64,000 nt of DNA, from NCBI GenBank assembly GCA_009760855.2, contig WPIO01000024.1, positions 2,951,001-3,015,000 on the forward strand, given 5' to 3'. The notes beneath the pieces were generated by a model, which searched no databases, was not told the origin of the DNA, and worked only from the letters and a program-made list of their open reading frames with translations. This DNA comes from Cristatella mucedo (taxonomy: Eukaryota > Bryozoa > Phylactolaemata > Cristatellidae). Shown here piece by piece: positions 42,251 to 54,059 of the stretch (position 1 is its first letter; each line of letters opens with the position of its first letter). The translations under genes and the position numbers were made by a program.

Positions 42251-42950
42251 TCAATTAGAGAATCAAGAGGCAATTCGCCGTGCAATCAGTCTGACGTAAA
42301 TGACACTGTCTAATTCGCGACACGTAACGAGGGTGACTTCTGCAGCTGTGTCGCTTCTCTGCTGAAGTGAAGCGTCAATGCTTGTGCTCTTTGTGACCGA
42401 GCTCTTCAGCTCTCCGTGGAACCATTCACTCCACCTGAGAGCGGCAGCCGGTGTAGTGGCCCGCAGGTGCCCGCAGCCTCTAACTACCTGCCTGCCCGCT
42501 ATACCAGCACAAACTGGGCGTGCTTCTTTGTAGCCACGCCTCGGGTACGTATCAACCCCGGCTGCTGGGTGAGGATGCTTGACTAGACGAAGAGTCGTGG
42601 GCACAAAACTTCGCCCGTCGCTTACTTGTTCCTCTAGAGCCCTCTCACTGCAGTGAGAGGGCTCTAGAGGAAGAGGCTGGCAGATTGGCTACCCGAAAGA
42701 TGCATGCCGCCAGGAGCGGACCTCCCACCAGGCGGTTAATTGCGCTCTAGTCCTCCGCGTTACGGCTTTCGCCACAGCTGTAAGCGAATAGTCCTGTAAA
42801 GTGCGATGGCGAAGGCAGGTGCTGTGAAAATGCCAAGAGATCAATGAGTGAGCTGAACGGGCATGATCCTCAAAATGCCGCTTCGCTAATGCTATTGCAC
42901 TGAATGCTGCTGCCCAATTCTCGTACACTATGCACCTCGGTTTCTTTCGA
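42251..42950. other. GC-rich block with palindrome at its centre
   Basis: Markedly GC-richer than its surroundings. Two minus-strand frames (113 codons at 42,263-42,604 and 79 codons at 42,689-42,928) lie on either side of a perfect palindrome. Neither product is recognised ('LAKRHFEDHARSAHSLISWH' in the right one). Could be exonic, a CpG-rich regulatory segment, or a foreign insertion. Confidence 0.35.
42629..42672. repeat. Perfect 44-bp palindrome without spacer
   Basis: Left arm 42,629-42,650 and right arm 42,651-42,672 are exact reverse complements; the centre is CTGCAG and each arm holds TCTAGA. Confidence 0.97.
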
Positions 42951-42955
42951 GCGTG

Positions 42956-43351
42956 TTGTTGAACCAGTTTTTCCAGTTCCGTGCTTTACGTATGGTATTT
43001 TTATTTATTTTTATTTTATGGTATTTATTTTATTTGGGTTGGATTCTGAAAAAATGCTTTGCATTAAATGGCAATTGTAGGACAAGCCTACAAAATTACA
43101 CAGGTCTTCAATTCTGCCTTTACCTTAGCACCCTCGGCCTCTTTCGAAGTTCCGTCGGATTCCCTGCCTGGAAGAGTAGAAGAAGTAAAGGTTTCATCTA
43201 CCATACTCTCATGGTCGGTTTTACCTTTCCAAATGTGTCGTTAGTTCTTGTGCCATCATGCCAGAATAGTTTTACTTTTTATGCCGGCCGATGGCTATAT
43301 TTTCACAAATATCCGTGCTGCTTTCCCTACAGCACTGTAATAGAAATTTGA
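42956..43351 (+). CDS. 132-codon frame, doubtful
   Basis: Open to a TGA at 43,349. Starts in a low-complexity TTTATTT stretch encoding a hydrophobic run, then 'NCRTSLQNYTGLQFCLYLS' and 'PCCFPYSTVIEI'. No ATG until 42,991. Not recognised; possibly chance. Confidence 0.2.
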   Translation: MLNQFFQFRALRMVFLFIFILWYLFYLGWILKKCFALNGNCRTSLQNYTGLQFCLYLSTLGLFRSSVGFPAWKSRRSKGFIYHTLMVGFTFPNVSLVLVPSCQNSFTFYAGRWLYFHKYPCCFPYSTVIEI

Positions 43352-44942
43352 AATGCACCATCGAATTTACGGCAGATCGCCTGCAGTTGCTTAAACCACA
43401 ACACAAAACGGACATCAATATATTGTATCGAGATCAATTATATGAACGTGGCAGTTTAATATGAACGTAAGCAGTTAATGCAGGTGCAGAAGCTAGATAT
43501 ATCAAGCAAGATATAAAAGAAATCAGCTAATACCTTTCAGACAGCAATGATAAATTCCAAAATAAAGAAGACACGTGAACTTTGTGTGCTAAAGGCAGCA
43601 GTTTGAGTGGAACTACTACTCGAAAGTGGAAGATGACAAAGGCGGTATAGCAAACACCGAAGCCTTGGGTATCGGTTACTGTTGCAGCTCAATCTGGTTT
43701 AACCTAAAAAACCTTACACTTGACTAAGGAATGAAAAACTTTGGTTTCTTGATTAATCATGAAACTCACTTCAGGTATTGTGCAGTTGCTTCGTGCTCTA
43801 GCCTCGATTTAAATTTGGATTTTTATCAGTCAAAGTGATTAATCTTCCTTAGCTGACTAATGCCTTTGTGGAACCTGTGAATATTATAAGTTGATTTTAC
43901 AGACTGCTACTGCAATACCGTGGGCTGTGACTAATACCTGGTCTAATGCAAGTAAAGCTGATTTTCTAAACCACAATCGTTACGTCTTGATCTGCTATCG
44001 GCTCTAGCTACGGTATGGGATTGATAATGCACGAAATCCGGCAACGTTAGAGCCGCTGGCTATGGCTACGTGCCTCGTGCTATTGCTTTATTGTTCAGGT
44101 GATGCTGCGTTTCCGACTTCCGCTTGTAAGTATTAAGGGTTCCTTTTCTATTTTATAGTGGAGTCATAGAAAATTGTGGTATTGATGCTGCTACATTTAC
44201 CTTGAAAATTGTACAATCATTTGCTGAAGATACAAAATGGGTGACAAAAATGCTGCAATCTTTGAGCCCATGTATAGCGATAAATTGTGCACACTTTATA
44301 AATCTCTGAATTTTCTCAACCATTGACTCGTAGAAGAAAAATAATGACTTGCTTTTCTGTCTCGAACTAATTTAACGGCCACCTTTATAAATGAACGTCT
44401 GCCCCGGTATACAAGCTGGACGGAGTTCGCTGCTTGCTATTGCGGCGGCTCACACTTACTAAGAGCCTGCTAGGCTAAAAAGACTGAATTGGTGAGACGC
44501 TACTCAGCATGAACATGATGCGATGCGGCCGGAACTGCTTTTCCAAAATTCCTTGAAATTGTACCCGTTTCTTTCAGTATGTATTTATTTGTATCTCGTT
44601 TGAGATAGCTCGATGTATTTCGAGCTGAGGCTGAAAGCTACTGTTTTGCCATCTCTTTAGCCAAGTGAAGATAGGACTACCAGAACATCGGCGACAACAG
44701 GGGCTAAGAAAATGCATTGAATCCAAGTTTCAGACTGCGATGGTTGTCACTGATTAGCATTTCGGCCAGTCAGTTTACAAAAACGGGATGTAGAGATGAT
44801 GGCCGACGATCATCAATAGCAATTCAGTTTGGCGTCTTAGGAGGGAGGGGAAGCTGACAAAGCATCTGTAGATAACAAAATATTGTCGCGGTGGATTCTT
44901 TCTCAAACCCAGCCTGTGGCTGAGTAAATTTTATGGAGGATT
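43352..44942. other. No feature recognised
   Basis: Non-repetitive; neither a repeat family nor a convincing exon was found in these 1.6 kb. Confidence 0.4.
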
Positions 44943-45073
44943 ATAATAATAATAATAATAATATTGCACTTGATAAAGCGCCCTCAGAGAACTTAATCTC
45001 TTTCTAGGCGCTTTACATTTGCTGCAAAGTGATACGCAATAGAATAGTAAGTAAAATCATGCTTGAAAAACAA
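44943..45073 (-). mobile_element. LINE-A 3' end, strongly truncated
   Basis: Minus orientation: (AAT)n tail, hairpin ('aaagcgcc...ggcgcttt') and about 60 bases of 3' UTR, ending at 'gcttgaaaaacaa'. Confidence 0.93.
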
Positions 45074-45587
45074 TTTCAGTTAAACATCAAGGTGGTATAT
45101 TACTCAGATAAGTGAACAGTGCTAGACATCAACAATTCAGGAGTAACCTATCACTAGGATCAATATGCAGGTCCGTCGTAATTTATGACTCAGACCATCT
45201 GACTGTAGTACCCAGCGACGGTTATTCAGTTGTATTATATCGCTCGACGTGATTTAGCCTTACTGTGGCTGCTGGGTTGACAGTTATATTGCACTGACAC
45301 GGACTTTCTGGTCAGGTTTGGGCAGCCATCTTGCTGGCTGTCGTACTCTGCTACCGTTGGCTCACTTGCAGATATCGTAGGGTCCCCTCCTAACAATTAT
45401 ATCTTAGCTTGCGGTTGCCCCGAGTCATGCAATAGATAGCCAATATAATGAGCTTTGAGCTCGATTTCGAAAACCCGACTTGAGGCTACGACTTGGAGAA
45501 GACTTATGAAATATCAGGCATACAAAATCGTTTGATGTGTAAGTCAATTACCTCCATTCTCCTAATTGCGAAGGACCTCCACCCTGG
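45074..45587. other. No feature recognised
   Basis: Non-repetitive. Confidence 0.35.
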
Positions 45588-45881
45588 TTAGCATCTAGGG
45601 TTAGCTCTCATTGGTGATATTTTTTCCGGTGACCAGTATGTATATTTAGCAGAAGCTGTTATAAACTCACAACTAGTGTGCTCGAGGTCCTCCGTCGTAC
45701 CAGCTGAAATATGCTGACGATCCTTCGTTTTTGTGAGTTCGGTGTTGCTGGTAACGTCTCCTTCTTGATATTGCATCTGAACTGTGGTGCTCCTTCTTTG
45801 CCCGTGGGGCTTTTTCGCGAGAATCCAATGCCTACAGCATTCCCGCGTCGCGTTGCCGCGGTAATTGAGCCAGAGCTCCAA
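45588..45881 (-). CDS. 97-codon minus-strand frame, doubtful
   Basis: Hydrophilic, protein-like peptide ('RRSTTVQMQYQEGDVTSN', 'DRQHISAGTTEDLEHTS') ending in a stop at 45,588. Starts at TTG with an upstream in-frame TAG that could be an acceptor. A shorter plus-strand frame overlaps. Unrecognised. Confidence 0.25.
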   Translation of the reverse strand: MELWLNYRGNATRECCRHWILAKKPHGQRRSTTVQMQYQEGDVTSNTELTKTKDRQHISAGTTEDLEHTSCEFITASAKYTYWSPEKISPMRANPRC

Positions 45882-45899
45882 CTATTCCTACGAGCCGTC

Positions 45900-47480
45900 T
45901 AGACATCAAGCCTACTGTTCGTCTTCTGAGATGGTTGGATTCTCAGCTACCCTGTATATCTAGTGCACTAAATTATTCCCCAGCTTCAGATTCTATCCCA
46001 GCTTCCTTCAAAGAGGCAGTTTTTAAGTCTGTGATTATTATGAAAGGTCCGTATTGAAAAGTGAACACGTGACCCGGAGAACTTGTCAGTTTGTCTGCCA
46101 GTTTCCGTTCCTGTCAAATACTATGAAAATAGTTGTGTCCGAACAGTTGAACTCTTACTTTCAAGCTTTAAACCCAGTTAGTAAGCTCCAGGTAATTTTT
46201 TCTGTAGGTCATTTCAGAGAATTAGAACTGCTGGGAATGTATAACGAACTTCGAAGGAAATATGACTTGGGTAGAGTCACTCTAGGATAGTTTTTCTGAA
46301 TCTCGTGGGATCTTTGAATAAGTTTGGTGAACAAATCCTTCCGCTGTACCCCTATCGTCTCGCCTAAGAATGACTTATTATCAATTTACAATGGTTTAGG
46401 CTACATCTCAGTGGGGTCGCTCAGTAAGCCTTTGGAGAGTTGCGTGACCCAGGGATATGTTTTAATTAGACTTCATTTCACAGTATATGTTATCCTACTT
46501 GCCAATGTAGTCGCAAGAGCAATCTTGGCTTTTAATTTTACACCGATGTCATGCAACCGTACTCTTGGTTTGATCTTTCCCTACATTATAGCAATGCCAT
46601 CTGCCTAAGCTCCCTCAAAGTATGTTTTGCTTACATTGGCTCTTCAGGTGACAACGATATTTTTGGCATTGAACGACGACAAAAAACCTCTTCAAATGTG
46701 AGCACAATCTAAGGGTTAGTCAGATAATGCATTAAAATTATCTAAAATTCATTTGAATAGCTCCCTAACAGAGCTTAATCTCTATCGAGGCGCTTTAAAT
46801 ATGCCGCTTGCCTCCAGTCCACAACCTCGGTCGTTAAAGGCGAGCACCTTGACCCCTCGGCTAAATACTTCTTCCTAATTTGGTTAGACCAGAATACAAA
46901 CTTTTGTCACTGCATGGAGTCTGGCTGCCCCCTTCGAAACTGGTTTATCGCGAGACGAATACGTCAGTGTCGCAAGCCAATACTGCCCACTTTCGTCAAT
47001 TTAGCTTGCGAAATTTTCGGCTTACTTATAAAAAAGACACCAGCGGTAAGTTCTTCCGTGCAATCGCAATGTCCCGATTGGAGTTCTGAAGCTCCCTGCT
47101 GCTAGGTTCTTTTACCTGAAAAACTGGAGCCATAGCAGCAGGAGCGAAAGTCGGTAGCTCATTGGCTCATTGGCATTTAAACTTCCAAACTATGCCACCG
47201 CTCATTGATCTTCGCAAGCTTCAACTTCGGAAGCATATCGAATTCAAGATAGTGCCACTTACCCTTAGTTTCTTCTATTTTTTTTCTCCCCCAGTACTTT
47301 CTGAACTACTTTCTCATCAGAACTCCCTTCTAGCCACTCACCCTTCTTTATCTGGTCGATTAGCAGTGCCAATATCTAACGTCAAATTTCCTGGAGATCG
47401 TGACTTTTCAAATATCACCACAAGGATTCCAAGTCTCTGCAAACTTTCAATTCGTAATCTTCCTATTTGAAGACAACCAA
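45900..47480 (+). mobile_element. LINE-C copy (L2/CR1-like), split by SINE2
   Basis: Diverged from LINE-A but with the same order of landmarks: 'IPASFKEAVFKSVIIMKG' (about 46,000), 'FPFLSNTMKIVVSEQLNSYF' (46,054 frame), the motif B/C region (46,430-46,600, degenerate), then 'LRKHIEFKIVPLTLSF' and 'GRLAVPISNVKFPGDRDFSN' (47,162 frame). The motif order matches the reverse transcriptase and downstream region of the group. A SINE2 interrupts it. Confidence 0.75.
46748..46865 (-). mobile_element. SINE2 nested in LINE-C
   Basis: Minus orientation: 'agctccctaacagagcttaa...tctatcgaggcgcttt' (3' hairpin), then the tRNA-like head down to 'ttgacccctcggctaaa'. Confidence 0.75.
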
Positions 47481-48345
47481 AGAAGCTACAAACTTGTCTT
47501 TTTCTATCGGCTTCGGCTCTTCTGTGTAAACTCTCCTCTATGCCGTTGTATGATGCGAAACTGTGCAAAACATGATTAAGGCCAAGAGCGATATGCTGTT
47601 GCATAAAGTTCGAGAAAGCTTTCTCTTCCCCTTTTTTTTAAATGCTTTCCGTGGGATTAAGTGCATTTTCAGCTAACCATGTTCCAGAAAATATGCTTTG
47701 TTATTTGAACAATTGCCAGTACGGTGCAGGAAGACATGGCAATCTCTACTGAGTAGTGATTCACAGCCGAGTGACCGATACTGGCGGTTGCTGGCTTCCA
47801 ATTTATGGTCACTTCTAATCCTTAGAAACATGAAATCGCAGCCCTGGCATTAAATGGCGGATATTTTCCCTTCACTTTTAATGCAAAAGATCATCGGTCA
47901 GTCCCACTTTCTTGAGGACACTGTTTATTCATAAATGATAAATTGCACGGAACAATGCGAAAGATCATGTATCCACTTAATAAAATTAGGGAAACTTGGA
48001 AAACAACAATCTTGTCATTTATAGCCTTCATCTAAAGGAGCTCTCCTACGTTTCATGCCGTAGGCTATGGCTTGCGGAGGCAGCCCGATGCGGGTCACTA
48101 ACTCCTAACAGTTCACCGCGATTTTACTATAAAGCACTTGCTTAATAGAGTAAGTGTGAGCTTTCACCACCACAAAATTACAGGCTGAAATATATTTCTT
48201 GCCTTTTACTTGACGAGTGACCCAATAGAGACTACTTCTGCAGACCACCAACTGACCCTCTAGCTAAACATAAGAGCTCGCGTGTCGTTCATTAATTAAT
48301 TAGCAAGCTTCCTTTCCAGCTTATATGATGAAAGAAAGTAATGCT
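47481..48345. other. No feature recognised
   Basis: Non-repetitive. Confidence 0.35.
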
Positions 48346-48717
48346 AATACATTTACAACACCCTCAAAGAGCTTAATCTCTTACTAGGTTCTTGACACAT
48401 CCTGTAAAGGAGACACGAGCAAATGGCTAGTCGTAACATGCACAATGTCAACATGCAAAACTTTGTTAGAAGTTACATGTACAGTGCCAACATGCAAAAT
48501 ATAGCTGTTAGTAGCATGCACAGTGTCGGCACTCTTGACCTTACAAAGCAAAAGCCACGTGGATCTGATCAATGCTGCGATATACAGGTGTCTGTTTAGT
48601 TTGTGTCAGATGTCAAGTCGGTGGGTGTTGTGACGTCAGTAGGAGGCAAATTTTAGTCTTTCGTAGTACACAAGCTAAAGGTACGGTCTCCAAATGATTC
48701 GAGGTTCATCAAAAGTA
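48346..48717 (-). mobile_element. LINE-A copy 1 of a 3-kb cluster (3' part only)
   Basis: Minus orientation: 3' end, 3' UTR with repeated 'catgcacaatgtcaacatgc'-like units, and the first coding bases ('cggtctccaaatgattcgagg'). Followed directly by copy 2. Confidence 0.82.
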
Positions 48718-49492
48718 TGATGATAATTATAATTACGATAATAATACATTTGATGTAGCAACCTCAGAGAACTGAATCTATTTATAGGCTCGTTACATTT
48801 GTTATTAAGGAAGCAAGATCGAACGTGTAGTGGTGGCATGCTCGGTAACAACAACAATAGCAATGATTAGGGGTGACATGTACTGGGTCGGCAAGCAAGT
48901 ACGGTTAGTGCCAGTACGCCAAGTGTCAGCACGCATAAGCACATAAAGAATGAGTCACATAGCCCGACTATAGCCTGTGATAAAGAAATGCATTTCTAGT
49001 TTCATTTTAAATGTGGTCAAGTCAGGGGATGCGGCGACGCAAGCCGGGAGTGAGTTCCAGAATTAAGAAGCATACGAACTAAAGGCAGCGTGTCCAAATA
49101 ATTGTATGCTCGTACGAGGTATAAGTAGACGCTTAGATTCTTAAAATCCTGTAGAACAATCCTTAGCATGGTTAGAGGAGTAGACCTGATAGGTAGGCTG
49201 GAGCAAGAGAATGAAATGACCTAAACGTGCGCGACAGTACCTTAAATTTGATGCGTTGCTTGACTGAGAGCCAGTGCAGGTCGGCGAGAAGTGGTGGGAT
49301 GTGGCGACTGGGACGCTCACGACAGACAAGTATAGCAGCAGGGTTTTGCAGAAGCTGTAAGCGCCTGATTTTACAAGCCAATATATCAATAAGCAGTTAG
49401 TTACAGAAGTCGAAGCGGGATGTCATAAAAGCACCTATTCAATTTTGGCATCCCTTTTTGAACAGGCCCAAACTTTAACAAAGTTATGTAAT

Positions 49493-49857
49493 CATATTAA
49501 CATAATAATGATACATTTTAAAAAGTGCTCTCAGGGAACTCAATATCTTTCTAGGTGAGCCGTAATGGCTCATAAGTAAGGCGGTTGCTGTTCACGACCT
49601 TGGGTGCGAGGTCGTGGGTTCGAATCCTGTGGTGGGCGATCCTTTATTGCCACTGCAAGCGGTGGTGATAGCCGTAAAGGCACTTCTGTCGCTATACAAA
49701 AAAGACGCTGTTAAATCAGCTAATATTACTATTACTATTACTTTCTAGGCGCTTTACATTTGCTGCAAACGAAGCATGATCGAATGGTTAGTGGTGGCAT
49801 TCTTGATAAATGAGAATAACATGGATAGGGGTGACATGCACAGCGTCAGCATGCAAG
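49493..49857 (-). mobile_element. LINE-A copy 3, nested in copy 2
   Basis: Minus orientation: AT-rich tail, 3' end and 3' UTR only, 5'-truncated near 49,857. The short phrase 'atgta' is found at both junctions and may be the target duplication. Itself interrupted by SINE1. Confidence 0.82.
49556..49740 (+). mobile_element. SINE1, best copy, with target duplication
   Basis: 185 bp: start 'tgagccgtaatggctcataa', B box 'gggttcgaatcc', body, 3' end 'acgctgttaaatcagct', then (ATT/ACT)n tail. Flanked by the exact 9-bp direct repeat 'ctttctagg' at 49,547-49,555 and 49,741-49,749, which is a single sequence in uninterrupted LINE-A copies. This defines both ends of the SINE1 family. Confidence 0.95.
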
Positions 49858-50341
49858 CATGTAGCTGAAAGTAGACAGACTTGACTGTGGATCTGATGCG
49901 GTCATCAAATGAAAGCTCACTTTGGAAGAGGTCACTAATATTTCTTCCATATTTTACAGGATGTAGGCTAGCTGAGCCGATTGTGAGCCTTAGCCTTTCT
50001 GATTTCTTAATCATACTTGGTTTGGTCAGGGGGTTGAGAGACTTTGACGAGATCGAGGGCAGAGATGGATCAAATCAAAGGTTCGACTGAGTATCGTCAT
50101 CTGTACGGAGTGAAAGCTTAGATTTTGCCTTGAAATCACTTCTGCAAGAGGAAGAAAGTACGTCGTGAAAATAACTGGATAAATGACGGAGAACTGAGGT
50201 ACCCCATACTTCATGAGTTCATCTAATTATCTACGTCCATTCACATCAATACTCTGACGTTTCCCACTGAGATAGGACCCAAACCATTGCAGTGCAGTGA
50301 TAGTGATGCCGAGGCCAGATGAAAAGCACTCGAGAAGGACT

Positions 50342-50345
<4 letters not shown>

Positions 50346-50372
<27 letters not shown>

Positions 50373-51386
50373 GCACTATATACAGCGCCCTCAGAGAACT
50401 TAATCTCTTTCTAAGCGTCTTACATTTGCTGCAAAGGGAAATGCAATTGAATGGTAAGTAAAATCATGCTTGAAAAACAAACAAAATGAATAATATGGTT
50501 AGGGGTGATATCACAGGGTCAGCATGCAAATGAGGTTAGTGGCAGCATGCACAGTGTCGGCACGCATAGGCACATCAAGGACGAATCACAAGGACCCACT
50601 AAATGCTGTCCTAAAGAGGTGTGTATTTAAGTTCCTGTTTAATGTGGTCAGGTCATGGGATGTTCTGGCGCAAGTCCGGAGGGAGTTCCAGGCTTTGGAA
50701 GCATACGAACTAAATGCACGGTCTCCAAAGGATTTAAGGTTTGTACGAGGTATTTGTATACTGTTGGATTCCGAAAAGCGGATGGTACGATGCTTGGCCT
50801 GATGGGGTCATATATCTGAAAGATAGGCTGGAGCCATAGAATGAAGGGACCTAAAAGGGAGCAACAAAACCATGAAGTCAATCCGTTGCTTGACTGGTAG
50901 CCAGTGCAGGTCGGCGAGAAGAGGATTAATGTGGCAGCTGCTATGCTTATGACAGACAAGCCTAGCTGCAGAGTTTTGCACAAGCTGCAATCGCCTGATC
51001 GCACATGCTGGTAGGCCAGTAAGCACTGAGTTGCAGAAGTCGAGACGAGATGTCACGAATCCATGGACCAACTTGGACGTGGTATCCTTATCTAAACAAG
51101 CCCGAATTTTAGCAATGTTATGAAGCTGAAAATAGGCATATTTGACTGTGGAGCTGATATGGTCGTCTAAAGAGAGGTCGCTTTGGAATATGACGCCTAG
51201 ATTTCGAGCTGATTCAACAGGAGATATGCTGGCAGAGCCAATTTTGAGCGTCAGCCTTTCCAATTTGTGAATCACGCTGGGTTTGCCCAAAACTAGTAAG
51301 TTCGTTTTATCGCCATTTAGTTTTAGAAAATTTGCTGCCATCCATGTGCGTATGTCATCAATACATGCAGCAAGTGAGTTGAGAGT
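50346..51386 (-). mobile_element. LINE-A copy 4 of the cluster, youngest coding remnant
   Basis: Minus orientation: (AAT)n tail, hairpin, 3' UTR, then a 177-codon open frame (50,808-51,341) including 'LNGDKTNLLVLGKPSVIHKL', 'SARNLGVIFQSDLSLDDHIS', 'TSRLDFCNSVLTGLPACAIR' and 'LADLHWLPVKQRIDF'. These belong to the domain downstream of the reverse transcriptase in L2/CR1-like LINEs. 5'-truncated at 51,386, so no catalytic motif remains. Confidence 0.95.
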
Positions 51387-52559
51387 GTAATCGATAGCAG
51401 CTGGCCCGATTGCAGATTATCCATTTTCGGTGCCCGGTGAACGGAAGTAGCGAAGACAATCCCTCGGAAAGGACTTGTGCCTTACATGCAAAGACTGGTA
51501 TATTCTTGTTTATATTAATAATCATTGCAGAAACTTGCACTCCAATACCATTACTTTTCTGGTTAAATAAATTGGTACCATACTATTTTGCAACTTCGTT
51601 CAAACCTTTATCGAAGATGCAAACCTTTACTGAAGATTTTGTGAGTATGTAGCTTAGCCCTGATTGTGGGAAAGGTCTGCGACTCGTCTGGAGAGTTTAA
51701 CACTCTTCAACGTAGTTTTGCTAATTTTAACCTACTGCATTCATGAATGCGGATTTAACGCATCGTGTATTCGTATTCTAATGTCATCAATGATGACTAC
51801 GTAAACTTTAACTTCATTTTAGGAAGACCAATATCAAATATGCCATCCCTGTACAAGAACTAAAAGCTTCCGACATCAGAGGCAAACTGAAAAGTGCACT
51901 AGCTCTGCCGTTTTCTAAGTGACGTAACTTTGAAATTTTCAGTAAGGCCAGTAACTTGCTACTGTATTTATGCTGCTAAAAATATTCATGTGGCTCAAAG
52001 ATTTTAAACTATTCATGATAACTACTTGTCGCCATATGAATTAATAAGGAAATATACATGTCCTGTTTTTGAAGAAGCTTTGATGGCTGCTGTGTTTTCA
52101 GTAGAAGCACAGTAAAACTGTTTAATAAACTAATGGGGCTCGCGATAGCCTCTCATTTCGCGACTGGCAGACTAAATGAGCATATCCCTTAATAGTGATA
52201 ATAATAACAATAATAAAACAGATAATAGTTATATGTCGTGATATATGTGGTATGTAAGTTCATGCCTATCCCGGTGCTTAAAAACTGCCAGAGAACATGC
52301 TCGCAGGGAATAGAGGCACGTGCAGTATCATGTAAGCAATAGCAATACAGTATCATGCTTAGGCCAGAAAGCAAAAGCCAACATGAAGACATCCGTGAGT
52401 GGTTGTGTAGGCTTTTAGCTTCCATAATGCAATGAATCATGAGCAATTGCCCCCACGATGTACACCGGAACAAAGCAGAGACATGTTCACTGGAACAACT
52501 GGAAGGCTGACTGTAGTAGATGCTTGTTTATCCGAACACTTAAATGATGCAAATTAATG
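51387..52559. other. No feature recognised
   Basis: Non-repetitive, with a short (AAT)n near 52,195-52,215. Open frames on both strands are short and unsupported. Confidence 0.35.
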
Positions 52560-52880
52560 GCAGCTAAAACCATAACTTGAGGTGATTTCGAGGCTTTTGG
52601 TTATACAAGCTAAAGCTTCGATCGTCAAAGATCTCAGTTTACTGAAAGAGACGGTAAGATTACTGCAAGCATACGAGCATACGGTGAAAGAACACAGCAG
52701 GAGAATTGCGGTGGTCTATAGGTAGGCTGGTACTAACGAGTGAAGAGGTCTGTAACCTTGACCCGAGATCTTGAAATTAATTATAGTCTTGATATGGAGT
52801 GATTCGAGCTCAGACAGAAGCAGTGTGATGCGGCAGCTGTGCCACTAACCACAGAGATTAGGCCCCCTGTGTTTCCCAGG
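52560..52880 (-). mobile_element. Very old LINE fragment
   Basis: 'ataggtaggctggtactaacg' and 'ctgtaaccttgacccgagatc' (52,720-52,775) parallel the LINE-A coding end in minus orientation, with heavy divergence. Confidence 0.42.
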
Positions 52881-52904
52881 AGGAGCTCTCTCTTCATAAC
52901 TTGG

Positions 52905-53020
52905 GTAATAGGTTTGAGTCATTCAGTGGGCGATTTATTGTTGTCCACTGCAAGCATCGTTAATAGTCGTTAAGGCTCTGTTGCTCCTATAATAAAGAAG
53001 CATTAGAGTCATCTATTTTT
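52905..53020 (+). mobile_element. Degenerate SINE1
   Basis: 'gtgggcgatttattgttg', 'ccactgcaagcatcg' and 'cgttaaggctctgttgct' parallel the SINE1 body; the head is largely lost. Confidence 0.6.
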
Positions 53021-54055
53021 ATCGAGCCGTTGAGTTATCATCGTTGAACTCAATTAAGGGCGCAGGCTGGGAGTCCTTGTAGACAGAATTGAATTGCAAC
53101 AGGCGATATTTAAATGAGTGACATAGTTTGGCTATCACGCTTCTGACTAAGCTGGCCCTGTATTTGGCAATGTTTCTTTATTGAAAGTAAGCGGACCTGA
53201 CAGTGCAGAAAATATGCTCGTCATATAACAAGGCGTCTTATAATAGTAGGCCTAAATTACGGGAAGCCATCACTAAAGTGGTGGTAGCTGAACTAACCTT
53301 GAGGAACAGATCTTCCTACTGGATTGTGACATAACCTCTGCCTATATCTATTAGGTTAGTATTATTATCATTAACTTAGCGTAGCTTTCTAGCCAATTTC
53401 GTTGATGCATGATGCAAGGGAATCAAATGAGTCCAATGATTATTGTTGGCAGATACCTAATCTAGCCTGGTCTTTGAATTGTACAACACATTTCAAAAAT
53501 TATCGGCAACATTTATTCTTCAAACTTTAGTCTGTAATAAGAGAAGATCTCTTCTAACTGATGGAGCCTCAGTGCGACCACCATTAAGCGCTTGGAATTT
53601 ACAGCCTAACGGATGTTATCTATTGTCTGGTTTCTTCCGGATATACAGTGTACAGTTAACCAGTCTACAGTTCAGTACTATTATCAGCAATAATTCAAAT
53701 CTGAATTTCTTCGTCTTTCTCTTCAGATTTAAATTGTAATTCTCTGTCCTCTCTTCTGGAACACTAGTGACTGAAAACGTATTCAACCATCTTATATGCA
53801 ATGCTTTTTTTCACTGTCAAATTAAACCATCCCTGTGCGTTAATTCAATTACTTTCGTTAAATATCGGCCATATATGTGCACAACTACAACTGTGGCTAT
53901 TAGACGAAATCTCAAATCTACCAAACTGACTGAGCCCAGACTGATCTAGCTGTAAACTGGACTAATAGACACATGTTTCTGCAGAGATAGCACATGCAAT
54001 AAAGAGTGCGTGTTTAAATAAGGACCCGTCAATAGAATGCTTTTAAAAATTTGCC
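53021..54055. other. No feature recognised
   Basis: Non-repetitive; plus-strand frame at 53,479-53,739 unsupported. Confidence 0.35.
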
Positions 54056-54059
54056 TGAA

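Larger units (their letters stand above)
48718..50345 (-). mobile_element. LINE-A copy 2 of the cluster, interrupted by copy 3
   Basis: Left part 48,718-49,492 runs from the tail to 'aaagttatgta' (the 'IAKLYN' region); the right part 49,858-50,345 resumes with 'gtagctgaaagtagacag' and runs into the reverse transcriptase ('GVPQFSVIYPVIF' in the frame at 50,026). The two are adjacent in other copies (for example 51,110-51,135). Confidence 0.85.
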
